Positions 33,648-43,241 of a stretch of DNA of 64,000 bases are shown here, one piece after another. Position 1 is the first letter of the stretch; every line of letters begins with the position of its first letter. Both the position numbers and the translations under genes were made by a program. The stretch is taken from positions 3,410,001 through 3,474,000 of the forward strand of contig NZ_JAGJBZ010000002.1 in NCBI RefSeq assembly GCF_020010925.1, written 5' to 3'. The notes under the pieces were generated by a model. That model did not search any database, was not told the origin of the DNA, and worked only from the letters and a program-made list of their open reading frames with translations. The stretch is from Streptomyces griseiscabiei (GTDB taxonomy: Bacteria > Actinomycetota > Actinomycetes > Streptomycetales > Streptomycetaceae).

Positions 33648-34672
33648 GAGTTGTGATCACTGGCGGATCTGGCTTTCTCGGCAACCTGTTGGCCAAGGAG
33701 TTGTTGAGGCGCGACCTGTTCCGCGGAGAGAGAATCAGCGAACTGGTACTCCTCGACCGCGTCACTCGGCCGGCCGAGTGGGGGGACGAGAGGGTCACAG
33801 AGGTCCAGGGCGACCTTCTCGCCGTCCTCGAGGACGTGTTCTCGGAACCAGTCGACGCGATCTTCCATCTGGCCGCAGCCGTGAGTGCCGACTGCGAGGT
33901 CGACTTCGATCTGGGGATGCGGAGCAACGTCGACACCACCCGCGGACTCCTCGAGGCGACCCGGAAGCAGCAGGGCGCCGGCGGGCCTCGTGCCTTGGTC
34001 GTCCTCGCGAGCAGCGTCGCCGTCTACGGCCAGGACCCCGAGGTTCCGGCTCCGGAGATGATCTCCGAGCAGGTCCTTCCGCTTCCGGCGTCCAGCTACG
34101 GGGCCCAGAAGACCATCTGCGAACAACTGACGGCCGACTACACGCGGAAGGGTTTTCTCGATGGCCGGGTGGTTCGACTGATGACTGTCGCCATCCGGCC
34201 CGGCACGCCGAACGGGGCCGCGTCCGGGTTCCTCTCCGGAATCATTCGGGAGCCACTGAACGGCCAGGCGTCGACCTGCCCGGTAGACCCGTCTCTGCGG
34301 GTTGCCATCGCATCGCCGCGAAACACGATCTCCGGACTGGTGAAGGTCGCCGAAGCACGTCGTGGGAAGGGTGCGGGCGACCTGGCCGGTCGACTGCCGA
34401 TCAACCTTCCCTCGCTGACGGTCTCTGTCGAACAGATGCTTGAGGAGTTGCGCCGTATCGCGGGAGACGAGGTGGCCGGGCTGGTCAAGGTGGATCCCGA
34501 CCCGTCCATCGAGGCGATTGTGGGGTCGTGGCCCGCGCGGTTCGACAACAGAAGGGCGATCGACCTGGGTATCGAGGGCGATTCCTCCTTCCACGATGTT
34601 GTCCAGCAGTACATAGCCGACTACGTACCGGCACGTAGTCATGGCGGCTTCCGCGCCGACGGGCGAAGGTAG
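33644..34672 (+). CDS. denD: D-erythronate dehydrogenase (DenD-like SDR)
   Basis: The 342-aa extended SDR has RVVITGGSGFLGNLLAKELL at the N terminus, VLASSVAVYG and the catalytic Tyr/Lys in SSYGAQKTICEQL. DenD-type enzymes oxidise D-erythronate to 2-oxo-tetronate with NAD+, feeding OtnI, OtnK and OtnC. It overlaps OtnI by ATGA and ends 9 bp before the regulator gene. Presence of DenD, rather than LtnD alone, points to D-erythronate as the natural substrate. Confidence 0.85.
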   Translation: MRVVITGGSGFLGNLLAKELLRRDLFRGERISELVLLDRVTRPAEWGDERVTEVQGDLLAVLEDVFSEPVDAIFHLAAAVSADCEVDFDLGMRSNVDTTRGLLEATRKQQGAGGPRALVVLASSVAVYGQDPEVPAPEMISEQVLPLPASSYGAQKTICEQLTADYTRKGFLDGRVVRLMTVAIRPGTPNGAASGFLSGIIREPLNGQASTCPVDPSLRVAIASPRNTISGLVKVAEARRGKGAGDLAGRLPINLPSLTVSVEQMLEELRRIAGDEVAGLVKVDPDPSIEAIVGSWPARFDNRRAIDLGIEGDSSFHDVVQQYIADYVPARSHGGFRADGRR

Positions 34673-34681
34673 GCTGAGGAC

Positions 34682-35386
34682 ATGCTGTCCAAGATGACCT
34701 CGTCGACACGACTGACCGACCGGGTGGCGGCGACTCTCGCCGAGGAAATAGCGAGTGGGCGGATCGGAGTCGGCGAACGACTTCCCACCGAATCGCAACT
34801 GGTGACCCAACTGGGCGTCAGTCGAACCGTCGTGCGCGAGGCGATCACGCTGCTGCGCAACTCCGGTCTGGTGGAGTCGCGGCAAGGGGTCGGGGTCTTC
34901 GTGCTGCCCGGCCGCATCCAGCCGTTGGACCTGGCAGGTGAGCCGGAACCGAGCATCGCGGCCACGCTGCGCGTGCTGGAGGTGCGAGAGGCGATCGAGG
35001 TCGCCGCGGCTCGTTTGGCTGCTCAACGCGCCTCGGCGCAGCAACGACGCAGCATTCGTCGGGCTCTCGACGCCGTTGCCGACGCTGTCGCGAAGGGCGG
35101 GGACGGCGTCAAGGAAGACCTTGCCTTCCATGCCGAGATCGCGCAGGCAACCGGCAATGAGGTACTGGCCTCGACTGTCTCCTACCTCGGAGAGGTGATG
35201 GAGAGCGGCATCCGCGTGAGCCGCGAGCGCGAAGCGCTTCGGGCCGACTTCATGTCAGCCGTCACAGCCGAGCACGAAGCGCTCTTGGCGGCTATCGAGG
35301 CCGGTGACGGTGACGCAGCCGCTGCGGCTGCGTCGACGCACCTGCACAACGCCGCGACTCGTCTTCGGACCAGCGGCGAGAGCTGA
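34682..35386 (+). CDS. FadR-subfamily GntR regulator of the tetronate locus
   Basis: The 234-aa regulator has a winged helix (about residues 8-75; GERLPTESQLVTQLGVSRTV then REAITLLRNSGLVESRQG) and an FCD ligand domain (about 90-225) with the metal-ligand pattern of Asp plus three His. It probably binds a sugar acid or its breakdown product. It is the last gene of the cluster and the natural reader of the TCATATGATGAC elements at 23571 and 30845. Confidence 0.88.
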   Translation: MLSKMTSSTRLTDRVAATLAEEIASGRIGVGERLPTESQLVTQLGVSRTVVREAITLLRNSGLVESRQGVGVFVLPGRIQPLDLAGEPEPSIAATLRVLEVREAIEVAAARLAAQRASAQQRRSIRRALDAVADAVAKGGDGVKEDLAFHAEIAQATGNEVLASTVSYLGEVMESGIRVSREREALRADFMSAVTAEHEALLAAIEAGDGDAAAAAASTHLHNAATRLRTSGES

Positions 35387-35436
35387 CGCTTCCGACAGCG
35401 GGCTTGACGCGCTTTCGAGGGCCTGGGCGGAGTGGT

Positions 35437-35476
35437 GGACGCCGCAGACTCCGCCGCGGCGGAGTCTGCGGCGTCC
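35437..35476. terminator. Perfect 40-bp palindrome after the FadR-type gene
   Basis: Twenty-base arms (GGACGCCGCAGACTCCGCCG and its exact complement) meet without spacer. Fifty bp after the regulator stop, this is most simply a powerful terminator of the tetronate operon, although an uninterrupted 40-bp palindrome is unusual. It borders the aldehyde dehydrogenase relic. Confidence 0.65.
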
Positions 35477-35478
35477 GG

Positions 35479-35812
35479 GCCGTGGCGGCACCGCTGGCCG
35501 TCGGCAACCCGCTTTTCGTCAAGCCCGGCGAGGACGCGCCGATCGCCTGCGGACTGCTCGCCGCAGAGGCACTGCGCGAGGCGGGACTGCCCGACGGAGT
35601 GCTCGACGTGGCCACCAACGCCCGTAAGAACGCCGCAGGGGTCGCCGAGGTGCTGATCGCCGCCCGCGCGAGTACGCGCAGTGAACCTCACCGGCTCCAC
35701 GGGCCGCGCTCGAAGTGGGCGGCGAGAACGCGGAGATCGTCCTGGACGACGCGGACGTGGACCATGCCGTCGAGGCCGTGACGTTCGGCGTGTTCAGGTC
35801 TCGGCAGGGGTT
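35479..35812 (+). pseudogene. Aldehyde dehydrogenase relic
   Basis: A plus-strand reading gives AAPLAVGNPLFVKPGEDAPI and LLAAEALREAGLPDGVLDV, the NAD-binding region of aldehyde dehydrogenases. A frame change near 35690 gives ALEVGGENAEIVLDDADVD then AVEAVTFGVF, matching the LELGGK / DDADLD segment. No start, no catalytic Cys region and several deletions. The 3' end overlaps the convergent phosphatase gene. Confidence 0.65.
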
Positions 35813-38253
35813 CGACTCACGGCCGTCTCGGCCCAGATGGTCTTGCCGTCGCGGGTGTGCCGAGTGCCCCATCCTCGACTGAGCCGGGCCACGAGCAGCA
35901 GACCACGACCGCCCTCGTCGTGCGCGCGGGCGCGGCGCAGGTGAGGGGCTGTGCTGCTGCCGTCGGAAACCTCGCAGGTGAGGTGGTGCTCGTAGATCAG
36001 CCGCAGCCGGATCGGGGGAGAGGCGTGCCGGATGGCATTGGTGACCAGCTCGCTGACCAGCAGTTCGGTGACGAAGGAGTCCTCCTGCAGGCCCCAGTCG
36101 CCGAGTCGGGCGGAAACGAGCTTGCGGGCCTTGGAGACGATGGCCGGGGCGCCTGGCAGGTCCCAGGTCGCGACGTGTCCCGGGTCCAGGACCCGGGTGC
36201 GGGCGGTCAGCAGCGCGATGTCGTCGGTGTGACGGTCGGTGGGCGGCAGCGCGGCGAGCATACGGTCGCACAGGTCGTCCAGATCGGTGGCGGGCCGGGC
36301 GAGCGACGCGCGCAGTCTGGTGAGGCCCTTGGCGAGGTCGTGGTCGGGGGTGTCGATCAGGCCGTCGGTATAGAGCGCGATCACGCTGCCCTCGGGGAGG
36401 GTGACCGAGGTGGTCTCGAAGGGCAGGTCGCCCAAGCCCAGCGGGGGACCGACGGGCAGTTCCAGAATGTCCACGGTGCCGTCGGGGCTGACCACGGCCG
36501 GCCCGGGGTGGCCGGCGCTGGCCAGTGTGCAGACACGTGAAACGGGGTCGTAGACCGCGTAGAGGCACGTCGAGCCGAAGCCCCCGGCGAGTTCGGCGGC
36601 CTGGTCGTCCGGCGTGCTGCCGTCGGCGTCGGCCGAGAGCCGTACGACCAGGTCGTCGAGGTGGGTGAGCAGCTCGTCCGGCGCGAGGTCGACATCGGCG
36701 AGCGTACGTACGGCGGTGCGCAGGCGACCCATGGCGGCCGACGCCTGAATGCCGTGCCCGACCACGTCGCCGACGACCAGCGCGACCCTGGCGCTGGACA
36801 GGGGGATCACGTCGAACCAGTCGCCCCCCGCACCTCCCGGCCCGTGGGCGGGCAGATAGCGGTAGGCCACGTCCATGGCGGCCGGACGGGGCAGCCTCTG
36901 CGGCAGGAGGGTGCGCTGGAGCGTCGCCGCCGTGTCGCGCTCACGGGTGTAGCGACGCGCGTTGTCGATGGCCACCGCGGCCCGTGCCGAGATCTCCTCG
37001 GCGAGCAGCAGATCGTCCCGGTCGAAAGGATCCGGCGTCCGGTGACGGACGAGAACGGTCACCCCCAGCGTGGCACCCCGGGCCCGCAACGGCACGGCCA
37101 TGACGGAATGGACACCGAGAGCGCGTACCTCCGCCTCCAGGAGCGCGTTCCCGAGGAGCGACGCGTCGTACCGGGCCCGCAGTACGGACCGTCCCGTGGC
37201 CAGGCACCGCGCCGTCGCCGAGTCACCCGAGTAGGAGACGACATCACCGAGGGCGAAGACCGGTTCGGGCGCTCCTGGGATCTCCGGCCGGCGAGCGACC
37301 AGGCGCAGCCGGACCGGCCGCCGCGGATGGGTTCCCGAACCCTCGGACGAAGGGCCGGTCGCCTCGGCGGCATCGAGGTCGGGGAGCAGCGAGACGACGA
37401 CCAGGTCGGCGAACTCCGGAACGGTGACGTCGCTGAGTTCCGCGGCCGTACGCGCCACGTCCAGGGTGCTGCCGATGCGGACACTGGCGTCGTTGAGCGT
37501 CTGCAGCCGCTTACGGGCCCAGTACTGTTCCGTGATGTCGTGGGCGGTCACACCCACACCACGCATCACGCCGTCCGGGTCTCGCACGGGGAAGGTCTGC
37601 TGGGACCACGCGTGTTCGCGGGACTCTCCGGGAACCCGCCCGTAGGCCTCCAGGTACTGCGGTTCGCCGGTCTCGAGCGTCCGCGCCATGGCCCTCTCCA
37701 GCCGGTCGCTGCTCAGGTGGGGCGCCATCTCCGAGACCCGCAGCCCGCGCCACTCGCTCTCGGGAAGGGACGTCGCTCGTTCGGCGGCCCGGTTGGCGCG
37801 ACGCCGACGCATGCGGATGTCGTGCACGCCGAGGGCGCAGGGAGTCTGCTCGAAGGCCCACACCCCCAGCGACTCGTCCCACGGACCCGAGGCCTCGTCG
37901 AGGGGGGAGACCACGAACCATTCGGGGCCCGTGTCGGCCCCCGGCCGGTGATGAGCCAGCAGCCGAGTCTCCACCCGGTGCCCGTCCCGGTGCCGCAGTG
38001 CAACGGTGCCGCTCCACCGCGGCAGGTCATGGAGCTCGCTCACTCTTTCCGCGGGGAGGGCTTGATCGAGCAGGTGGACGGCGGGCCGTCCGACGACCTC
38101 GGCGGACGAATAGCCCAACAGCCTGCGGGCACCCTCTCTCCAACCCGTCACCGAGCCGTGCTCGTCCATGGTCGCCCTGGCCGTAGCCACCTCGTCGAAC
38201 CTGTCGTCGGGCGAGAACGTCTCCGCGGCCTCAGGTGGATTCGGTTGCTCCAT
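35794..38253 (-). CDS. PAS-PAS-GAF-SpoIIE phosphatase with HATPase domain
   Basis: The 819-aa regulator is read as two PAS domains (about 20-120 and 135-265), a GAF domain (about 280-440), a PP2C-type SpoIIE phosphatase (about 460-665; GGDWFDVIPL, VVGDVVGHG, LYTDGLID) and a C-terminal anti-sigma-type HATPase (about 690-815; ELVTNAIRHA, DEGGRGLLLV). Such proteins act in partner-switching control of alternative sigma factors in Streptomyces. No sigma factor or anti-sigma antagonist gene is adjacent. Start ATG 38253 begins before the first PAS; longer frames are out of character. Confidence 0.9.
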   Translation of the reverse strand: MEQPNPPEAAETFSPDDRFDEVATARATMDEHGSVTGWREGARRLLGYSSAEVVGRPAVHLLDQALPAERVSELHDLPRWSGTVALRHRDGHRVETRLLAHHRPGADTGPEWFVVSPLDEASGPWDESLGVWAFEQTPCALGVHDIRMRRRRANRAAERATSLPESEWRGLRVSEMAPHLSSDRLERAMARTLETGEPQYLEAYGRVPGESREHAWSQQTFPVRDPDGVMRGVGVTAHDITEQYWARKRLQTLNDASVRIGSTLDVARTAAELSDVTVPEFADLVVVSLLPDLDAAEATGPSSEGSGTHPRRPVRLRLVARRPEIPGAPEPVFALGDVVSYSGDSATARCLATGRSVLRARYDASLLGNALLEAEVRALGVHSVMAVPLRARGATLGVTVLVRHRTPDPFDRDDLLLAEEISARAAVAIDNARRYTRERDTAATLQRTLLPQRLPRPAAMDVAYRYLPAHGPGGAGGDWFDVIPLSSARVALVVGDVVGHGIQASAAMGRLRTAVRTLADVDLAPDELLTHLDDLVVRLSADADGSTPDDQAAELAGGFGSTCLYAVYDPVSRVCTLASAGHPGPAVVSPDGTVDILELPVGPPLGLGDLPFETTSVTLPEGSVIALYTDGLIDTPDHDLAKGLTRLRASLARPATDLDDLCDRMLAALPPTDRHTDDIALLTARTRVLDPGHVATWDLPGAPAIVSKARKLVSARLGDWGLQEDSFVTELLVSELVTNAIRHASPPIRLRLIYEHHLTCEVSDGSSTAPHLRRARAHDEGGRGLLLVARLSRGWGTRHTRDGKTIWAETAVSRTPAET

Positions 38254-39006
38254 CGCTGTCTCGCTTCCAGCCGACCACACGCCTCTTCGAGAGAGGGGCA
38301 GCCGAGACCGGCCGCCGGGGACCGTGATCCACCCCAAGGGTACGCCGCTCGGTGCCGCCGAGCCCTGCCCAGATCCACGCCGAGGTGGCGGGTGTCCCGG
38401 AGGAGCTGAGCACCACACGGGCCGATGCGGTGCCCGGACGGTGCGCGTCCGCCATGTGGTCATGAGGGGCGCGGTACCGCGAGGCGCGGTGCTGCGTCGT
38501 GAGGCCGAGCGGCGCGAGCGCCCTGTGCGACTGCTCACGCGTAGCTGGAACACGTTCGCGGCTGAGCAGGCAGCCGTTCCCATGTCCGGGCGGAGTCGGC
38601 GCAGGTTGTTCCTCTCCGCGGCCCCCGCTTCGGACGTGGCCCTCGTCACCGTGGGGACGCCCGGCGTCATGACCGTGGGGCTCGGCGGCCACGGTCATGT
38701 CGTCGTCGGTGAACGCCTCGACGACGCGGACCGCTCCGATCGTGTCCGGGCACTACGGGTCCGCGTCCTCGTGCGGTGGCAGTCAGGCCGTACCCGACGT
38801 GCACCTGGATGTGCGGTGAGCGTGGCCAACGTGCCTGCGGAGAGAAGGAGTTGATGTTGGGGGCAAATGCCCCTAGTGCGAGCCGGTTCCGGAAGACATG
38901 GTTGACGCGCCCCCTGGACCAGCACTGGACGACGCCCGGCGCTCGTGTGCCGAGCGTGTCGGCTGGTCAGTGGCCCGAGTCCCAAGTCAACGAAAACGGA
39001 ACCGAG
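38254..39006. other. Long divergent intergenic region
   Basis: About 750 bp between the phosphatase and subtilase genes. I see no gene. A strong ribosome site AGAAGGAG (38843-38850) is followed by TTG/ATG/TTG codons in frame with the subtilase. A GGGGC-AAAT-GCCCC hairpin (38860-38873) covers the next codons. Confidence 0.45.
38860..38873. promoter_or_regulatory. Small hairpin just after a strong ribosome site
   Basis: GGGGC-AAAT-GCCCC lies within ten bases of the AAGGAG/ATG at 38845-38856, a position where it could act as an operator or block initiation upstream of the subtilase signal peptide. Confidence 0.3.
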
Positions 39007-42000
39007 TTGAAACACAGCGACAGGCACGGCAGGTCGACCGCCCGACGCCTGACGGCTCCCTTGGCCGTGTCCCTGGCAATCGTCTGCACCGTGGCGCCCG
39101 CCCACGCCGGCCCCGTCGGCACGCCCGGCGACGCCGAGGCCCGCATGTACGTCGTCAAGCTCGACGAGCCGCCCGTCGCCACCTACCAGGGCGGTCTGAA
39201 GGGTCTGGCGCGCACCGCCCCGTCGCCCGGGAACCGCCTCAAGGCGGGCACGAACGCCGTGAAGGCCTATGTGCGACACCTGGACAACCGCCGGGACGAG
39301 GTGCTCGACGACGTCCCCGGTGTCAGGAAGAGCTACGAGTACAACTACGCCCTCAACGGCTTCGCCGCGAAACTGACCCCCCGTCAGGTGGCGCGGCTGT
39401 CCGCCACTCCCGGGGTGCTCTCACTGACTCCCGACAAGGCCGCCTCGCTGCCCCCGGCACCAGGCCGGCCCGGCTCGCCCGCGGTGGCGTGGGACGCCCG
39501 TACCCCGGCGACGGCCCGCGGCGACCAGCCCCGGCCTGGGCGGTCCGTACCCGACGCCGAAGGACGTGCGGCCGGTGCGAAGGGGAGCACGGACACGGCC
39601 GACGGCTCTCTTCCCCCTCCCGAGATCCCGCGCTTCCTGGGGCTGGACGGCGAGAAGGGGCTCTGGTCGAAGCTCGGCGGCCCCGAACGCGCCGGCGAGG
39701 GCACCATCATCGGCGTGATGGACACCGGCATCGACCCGACGAACCCGATGCTCACCCCCCTCTCCGAACCCCGCCCCGACGCCGACGCCATCGCCAAGAA
39801 GTGGCACGGCACCTGCGACGCGGGCGACGACCCCGCCCACAAGGTCACCTGCAACAACAAGCTCATCGGAGCCCAGTGGTTCCGCGAGGGTGTCCCGGAC
39901 CCCACCCCCGAGGACATCCCGTCCCCCTGGGACCTGGACAGCCACGGCACCCACACCGCCACCACCGCCGCCGGCAACCACGACACCCCGGTGGAGCTGC
40001 CCGACTACGGCATGCGCGGCACGGTCAGCGGTATGGCTCCGGCCGCCCGGGTGGCCGCGTACAAGGTCTGCTGGCACGACGGCTGCTGGGACACGGACAC
40101 CACGGCGGCGATCGACAAGGCCGTGGCGGACGGTGTGGACGTCATCAGCTTCTCCATCGGTGGCGCGCTCACCACCTCCACCTCCATGGACGCGATGTTC
40201 AACGCCGCGAGGGCGGGCGTGTTCGTCTCCGCGGCGGCCGGCAACAGCGGACCCGAGACGGCGGACAACACGGCGCCGTGGATCACCACCGTCGCCGCCG
40301 AGACCCACGACAGCGGCTACACCTCGACGCTGGTCCTGGGCGACGGCCGCCGTTTCACCAACGTCAGGCTGCCGTCCCCCTCGGTCCCCACGGCCCCGTT
40401 GGTCAGCGCCGGCGACGCGCGCAGGCCGGACGCGGACGCAGCGCAGGCCACGCTGTGCGCGCCGGGCACGCTCGACCCCGCCAAGGTGAAGGGCCGGATC
40501 GTTATGTGCGACCGGGGCGGGGTGGCCATCTGGGACAAGGGCCGGGAGATCGCCGACGGGGGCGGCGTGGGCATGGCGGTCGCGAACACGTCGACCAGCG
40601 CCCAGGAGTTCTTCCCGAACGACTACGTCGTGCCCACGGCCCACCTGAGCCAGGAGGACGGGAAGGCGGTCAGGGAGTACGCCACCGGCGCCGGAGCCAC
40701 GGGCGAGTTCGTCTCCGGCACCGTCCGGGTCCGCGCTCCGCAGATCACCTCGTTCTCCTCCGGCGGTCCCGACCCCTACAGCGGAGGCGACCTGCTCAAG
40801 CCCGACATCGCCGCCCCCGGCCACCTCGTCCTGGCGGGCATCGTGCCCGACGACGAGTCCGGTTCGCGGGACCGGCTGGGCTTCGCTGACGGCACGTCGA
40901 TGGCCACCCCGCACATATCCGGCCTCGCCGCCCTGCTGAAGCAGCTGCACCCCGACTGGTCGCCCATGGCGGTCAAGTCGGCGCTGATGACGACGGCGAC
41001 GGCCACCGACAACGAGGGCCGGCCCATCGGCCGGGACGGCGCCGGGACCGCGACCCCGCTCGACTACGGCGCCGGCTCACCCCGGGCCGCCCTCGCCGCC
41101 GACCCGGGGCTGGTCTACGACTCGACGTCCGCGGACTGGACGTCGTACCTCTGCGGGCTGCGGCTGCTGCCCACGGCCGGGGTCGGCGATGACACCTGCG
41201 GGACCTCCCGTCCGATCGACCCCAGCGACCTGAACCACCCGTCGATCGCGGTCGGGGACCTGTCCGCACGGCAGACCGTGACCCGCACGGTCACCAACGT
41301 GGGCAAGGACACCGCCACCTACAGCGCGACGCTCCAGACACCGCCCGGTTACGAGGCCCATATCACCCCGCGGCGCCTGACGGTGGCCCCCGGCGACTCG
41401 GCGACCTACCGGGTCACCTTCACCCGCACCGACGCCGCCTACGGCACCTTCTCCTACGGCTCCCTCACCTGGAGCGACGCCCACAGCCACCACCGGGTCA
41501 CCAGCCCGATCGCGCTGCGCGCCGCCCGCATCGCCGCACCGGCCGAGATCGCCCTCACGGGCGAGCGGTCCACCCAGCTCACCGTACGGACGGAGTGGAA
41601 AGGAGAACTGACCGCGCGGGCGGAGCTGTACGGGGACGAGAGGATCACCGGCACCCTCACCGGCGAGGACCAGGACTTCCTGTCGAACCCGCACGCCGGT
41701 GACGCCGCCGCGAAGATCCCGGTGCACGTCCCGGAGGGCGCCCCCTTCACCCGGGTCGGGGTCGACGCGGCGGACCACGTGCCCGGGAGCAAGGTGTTCC
41801 TCGCCGTCTTCGACCAGAACGGCGGGCGACTCCCGTCCGGGGACTACGCCGACCTGCCTCCCGGCGACTACGACGTCTACGTGGTGCAGTACGACACGCC
41901 GGAGGGCACCGACAGCCAGCAGTACACGCTGCGCCTGTGGAAGGTCGGCCAGACGGCCCCGGCCGTCCGGCCCACCGTCACCCCCGCCACCCGGTCCGTC

Positions 42001-42132
42001 ACGCCGGCCGCCCGGAGCCGGCTGACGGTGAAGTGGTCGGACGCCGCGCGAGGCGAGCGGTACGTCGGCCTCATCGAGTACGGCGACGGGTCCCGGCCCG
42101 AGGGCCTCACGAAGCTGGCCGTGACGCGGTAA
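39007..42132 (+). CDS. Secreted S8 subtilisin-like serine protease with PA and C-terminal domains
   Basis: About 1041 aa from TTG 39007: signal peptide (1-34, ending APAHA), inhibitor-I9 propeptide (about 42-140), and a catalytic domain with Asp239 (GVMDTGID), His313 (DSHGTHTA) and Ser631 (DGTSMATPH). A PA domain is inserted (about 455-560) and a fibronectin-like domain follows (about 735-850; VTNVGKDTATYSATL), then a further beta domain. This is the plant-cucumisin-like layout common in Streptomyces. A stronger ribosome site upstream (38843-38850) would add about 51 residues before the signal peptide, so the start is uncertain. It ends in a strong terminator. Confidence 0.88.
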   Translation: MKHSDRHGRSTARRLTAPLAVSLAIVCTVAPAHAGPVGTPGDAEARMYVVKLDEPPVATYQGGLKGLARTAPSPGNRLKAGTNAVKAYVRHLDNRRDEVLDDVPGVRKSYEYNYALNGFAAKLTPRQVARLSATPGVLSLTPDKAASLPPAPGRPGSPAVAWDARTPATARGDQPRPGRSVPDAEGRAAGAKGSTDTADGSLPPPEIPRFLGLDGEKGLWSKLGGPERAGEGTIIGVMDTGIDPTNPMLTPLSEPRPDADAIAKKWHGTCDAGDDPAHKVTCNNKLIGAQWFREGVPDPTPEDIPSPWDLDSHGTHTATTAAGNHDTPVELPDYGMRGTVSGMAPAARVAAYKVCWHDGCWDTDTTAAIDKAVADGVDVISFSIGGALTTSTSMDAMFNAARAGVFVSAAAGNSGPETADNTAPWITTVAAETHDSGYTSTLVLGDGRRFTNVRLPSPSVPTAPLVSAGDARRPDADAAQATLCAPGTLDPAKVKGRIVMCDRGGVAIWDKGREIADGGGVGMAVANTSTSAQEFFPNDYVVPTAHLSQEDGKAVREYATGAGATGEFVSGTVRVRAPQITSFSSGGPDPYSGGDLLKPDIAAPGHLVLAGIVPDDESGSRDRLGFADGTSMATPHISGLAALLKQLHPDWSPMAVKSALMTTATATDNEGRPIGRDGAGTATPLDYGAGSPRAALAADPGLVYDSTSADWTSYLCGLRLLPTAGVGDDTCGTSRPIDPSDLNHPSIAVGDLSARQTVTRTVTNVGKDTATYSATLQTPPGYEAHITPRRLTVAPGDSATYRVTFTRTDAAYGTFSYGSLTWSDAHSHHRVTSPIALRAARIAAPAEIALTGERSTQLTVRTEWKGELTARAELYGDERITGTLTGEDQDFLSNPHAGDAAAKIPVHVPEGAPFTRVGVDAADHVPGSKVFLAVFDQNGGRLPSGDYADLPPGDYDVYVVQYDTPEGTDSQQYTLRLWKVGQTAPAVRPTVTPATRSVTPAARSRLTVKWSDAARGERYVGLIEYGDGSRPEGLTKLAVTR

Positions 42133-42151
42133 CAGCCACCCACGGCAGAAA

Positions 42152-42191
42152 GCGCCCGCCCGTGAACCCCGCGAGGTTCGCGGGCGGGCGC
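42152..42191 (+). terminator. Terminator after the subtilase
   Basis: A 17-bp stem (GCGCCCGCCCGTGAACC pairing with GGTTCGCGGGCGGGCGC, one T-G mismatch) around a 6-nt loop, 20 bp after the stop codon. Confidence 0.8.
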
Positions 42192-42300
42192 GGGCGGGCG
42201 CGCGTCGAGTGCGGAGTTGTGCGGGTGATGTGAACGCGGATGGTACTCAAGTAGGAGTCGAGGAGGTGGTTTTTAGTTCTCCGGACCAGAGGTCGCAGGG

Positions 42301-42320
42301 GAAAGGGGTCATACCCTTTC
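42301..42320. promoter_or_regulatory. Inverted repeat before the LuxR gene
   Basis: GAAAGGG-GTCATA-CCCTTTC, 40 bp before the LuxR start; candidate autoregulatory site or part of the promoter. Confidence 0.4.
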
Positions 42321-42359
42321 TGGCTGTAGGCGGAGTGAGTCGCCCCCCAAGGCTCCGTC

Positions 42360-43097
42360 ATGCCCCCCACAACTGGAGTCGCAATGCCGCCCTGTGTGGT
42401 CACTGGCTCATCCACTTCCAGACTTCCCTTGACACTCGCGCTCGCCACCGACAGCGGCCTCGTTCCGAACGATCTGTCGGCGGACCACGTCCGACTGGTC
42501 ACCGAGCCATCCGATGTCCGAGCGGACGACGACGTCCTGCTGTTCTACGGACAGGGAATGGCACGCGAACTGATGCGCTTCCGCGTCGAACTCGAGGGTG
42601 TGCTGCCACCGACGGCGGTGCTGGCGTACTCGTTGGACTGGGACGACGTGTTCCTCGCGCTCGAACAGGGGGCCACCGGCTATCTGTTGGAGAACCGGTA
42701 CGCCTTCCTGCTCAACGAAGCAGTGCTGTGCACCTCCCGTGGCACCGGATTCCTGGACCCCGTCGTCGCGGCCACATGGGTGAGGGCGGTTACCGGCCCG
42801 GCGGGGGAGACACCCGGCAGGAAGCCTTCGCGAACGGTGCCCGAGCTTCGCCCGGACCGGCGTTCGGCGCTTTCACAGCGGGAACGCCAGGTCATGAATC
42901 TGCTCGCCTCCGGCATGAAAGTCCGCGAGGTCGCGCGGCACATGGTCCTCACCGAGAAGTCGGTCAGGAACTATCTGAGCCGCATCTACCACAAGCTCGA
43001 CGTACGAGGGCAGTCCGAGGCGATCCTGTACTGGATCGGCCGTCTGGAGCCGGCCACCATGCCACGGCGGGCCTGCCATCCCCTAGGGCCCTTCTGA
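42360..43097 (+). CDS. Orphan LuxR-family regulator with degenerate receiver
   Basis: About 245 aa. The N-terminal region has receiver-like strands (DVLLFYGQ, TAVLAYSLDWDDVFLALEQG then ATGYLLENRY) but no phosphoacceptor Asp. The C terminus is a LuxR/NarL helix-turn-helix (about 180-235; LSQRERQVMNLLASGMKVRE, SVRNYLSRIYHKLDV). The same layout recurs in the regulator at 55303 (GAGYLVDGDY, TVRNNLCSIYTKLDV), so the two are paralogues. An atypical receiver may bind a ligand or respond to level only. ATG 42384 is an alternative start. Confidence 0.82.
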   Translation: MPPTTGVAMPPCVVTGSSTSRLPLTLALATDSGLVPNDLSADHVRLVTEPSDVRADDDVLLFYGQGMARELMRFRVELEGVLPPTAVLAYSLDWDDVFLALEQGATGYLLENRYAFLLNEAVLCTSRGTGFLDPVVAATWVRAVTGPAGETPGRKPSRTVPELRPDRRSALSQRERQVMNLLASGMKVREVARHMVLTEKSVRNYLSRIYHKLDVRGQSEAILYWIGRLEPATMPRRACHPLGPF

Positions 43098-43241
43098 CGG
43101 ATCTCCGCGGCGTCGCGACGCCCGGCAGGGAGGGGACACAGCGTGGCCCCCTCGTACAGGGCGTCGAGGGCCGGCTCGACACAGGCCCCCGCACTCCGGC
43201 GGCCTCGCCCTCCGTCGTCCCTGTCCCCGGCCGCCGGAGCC

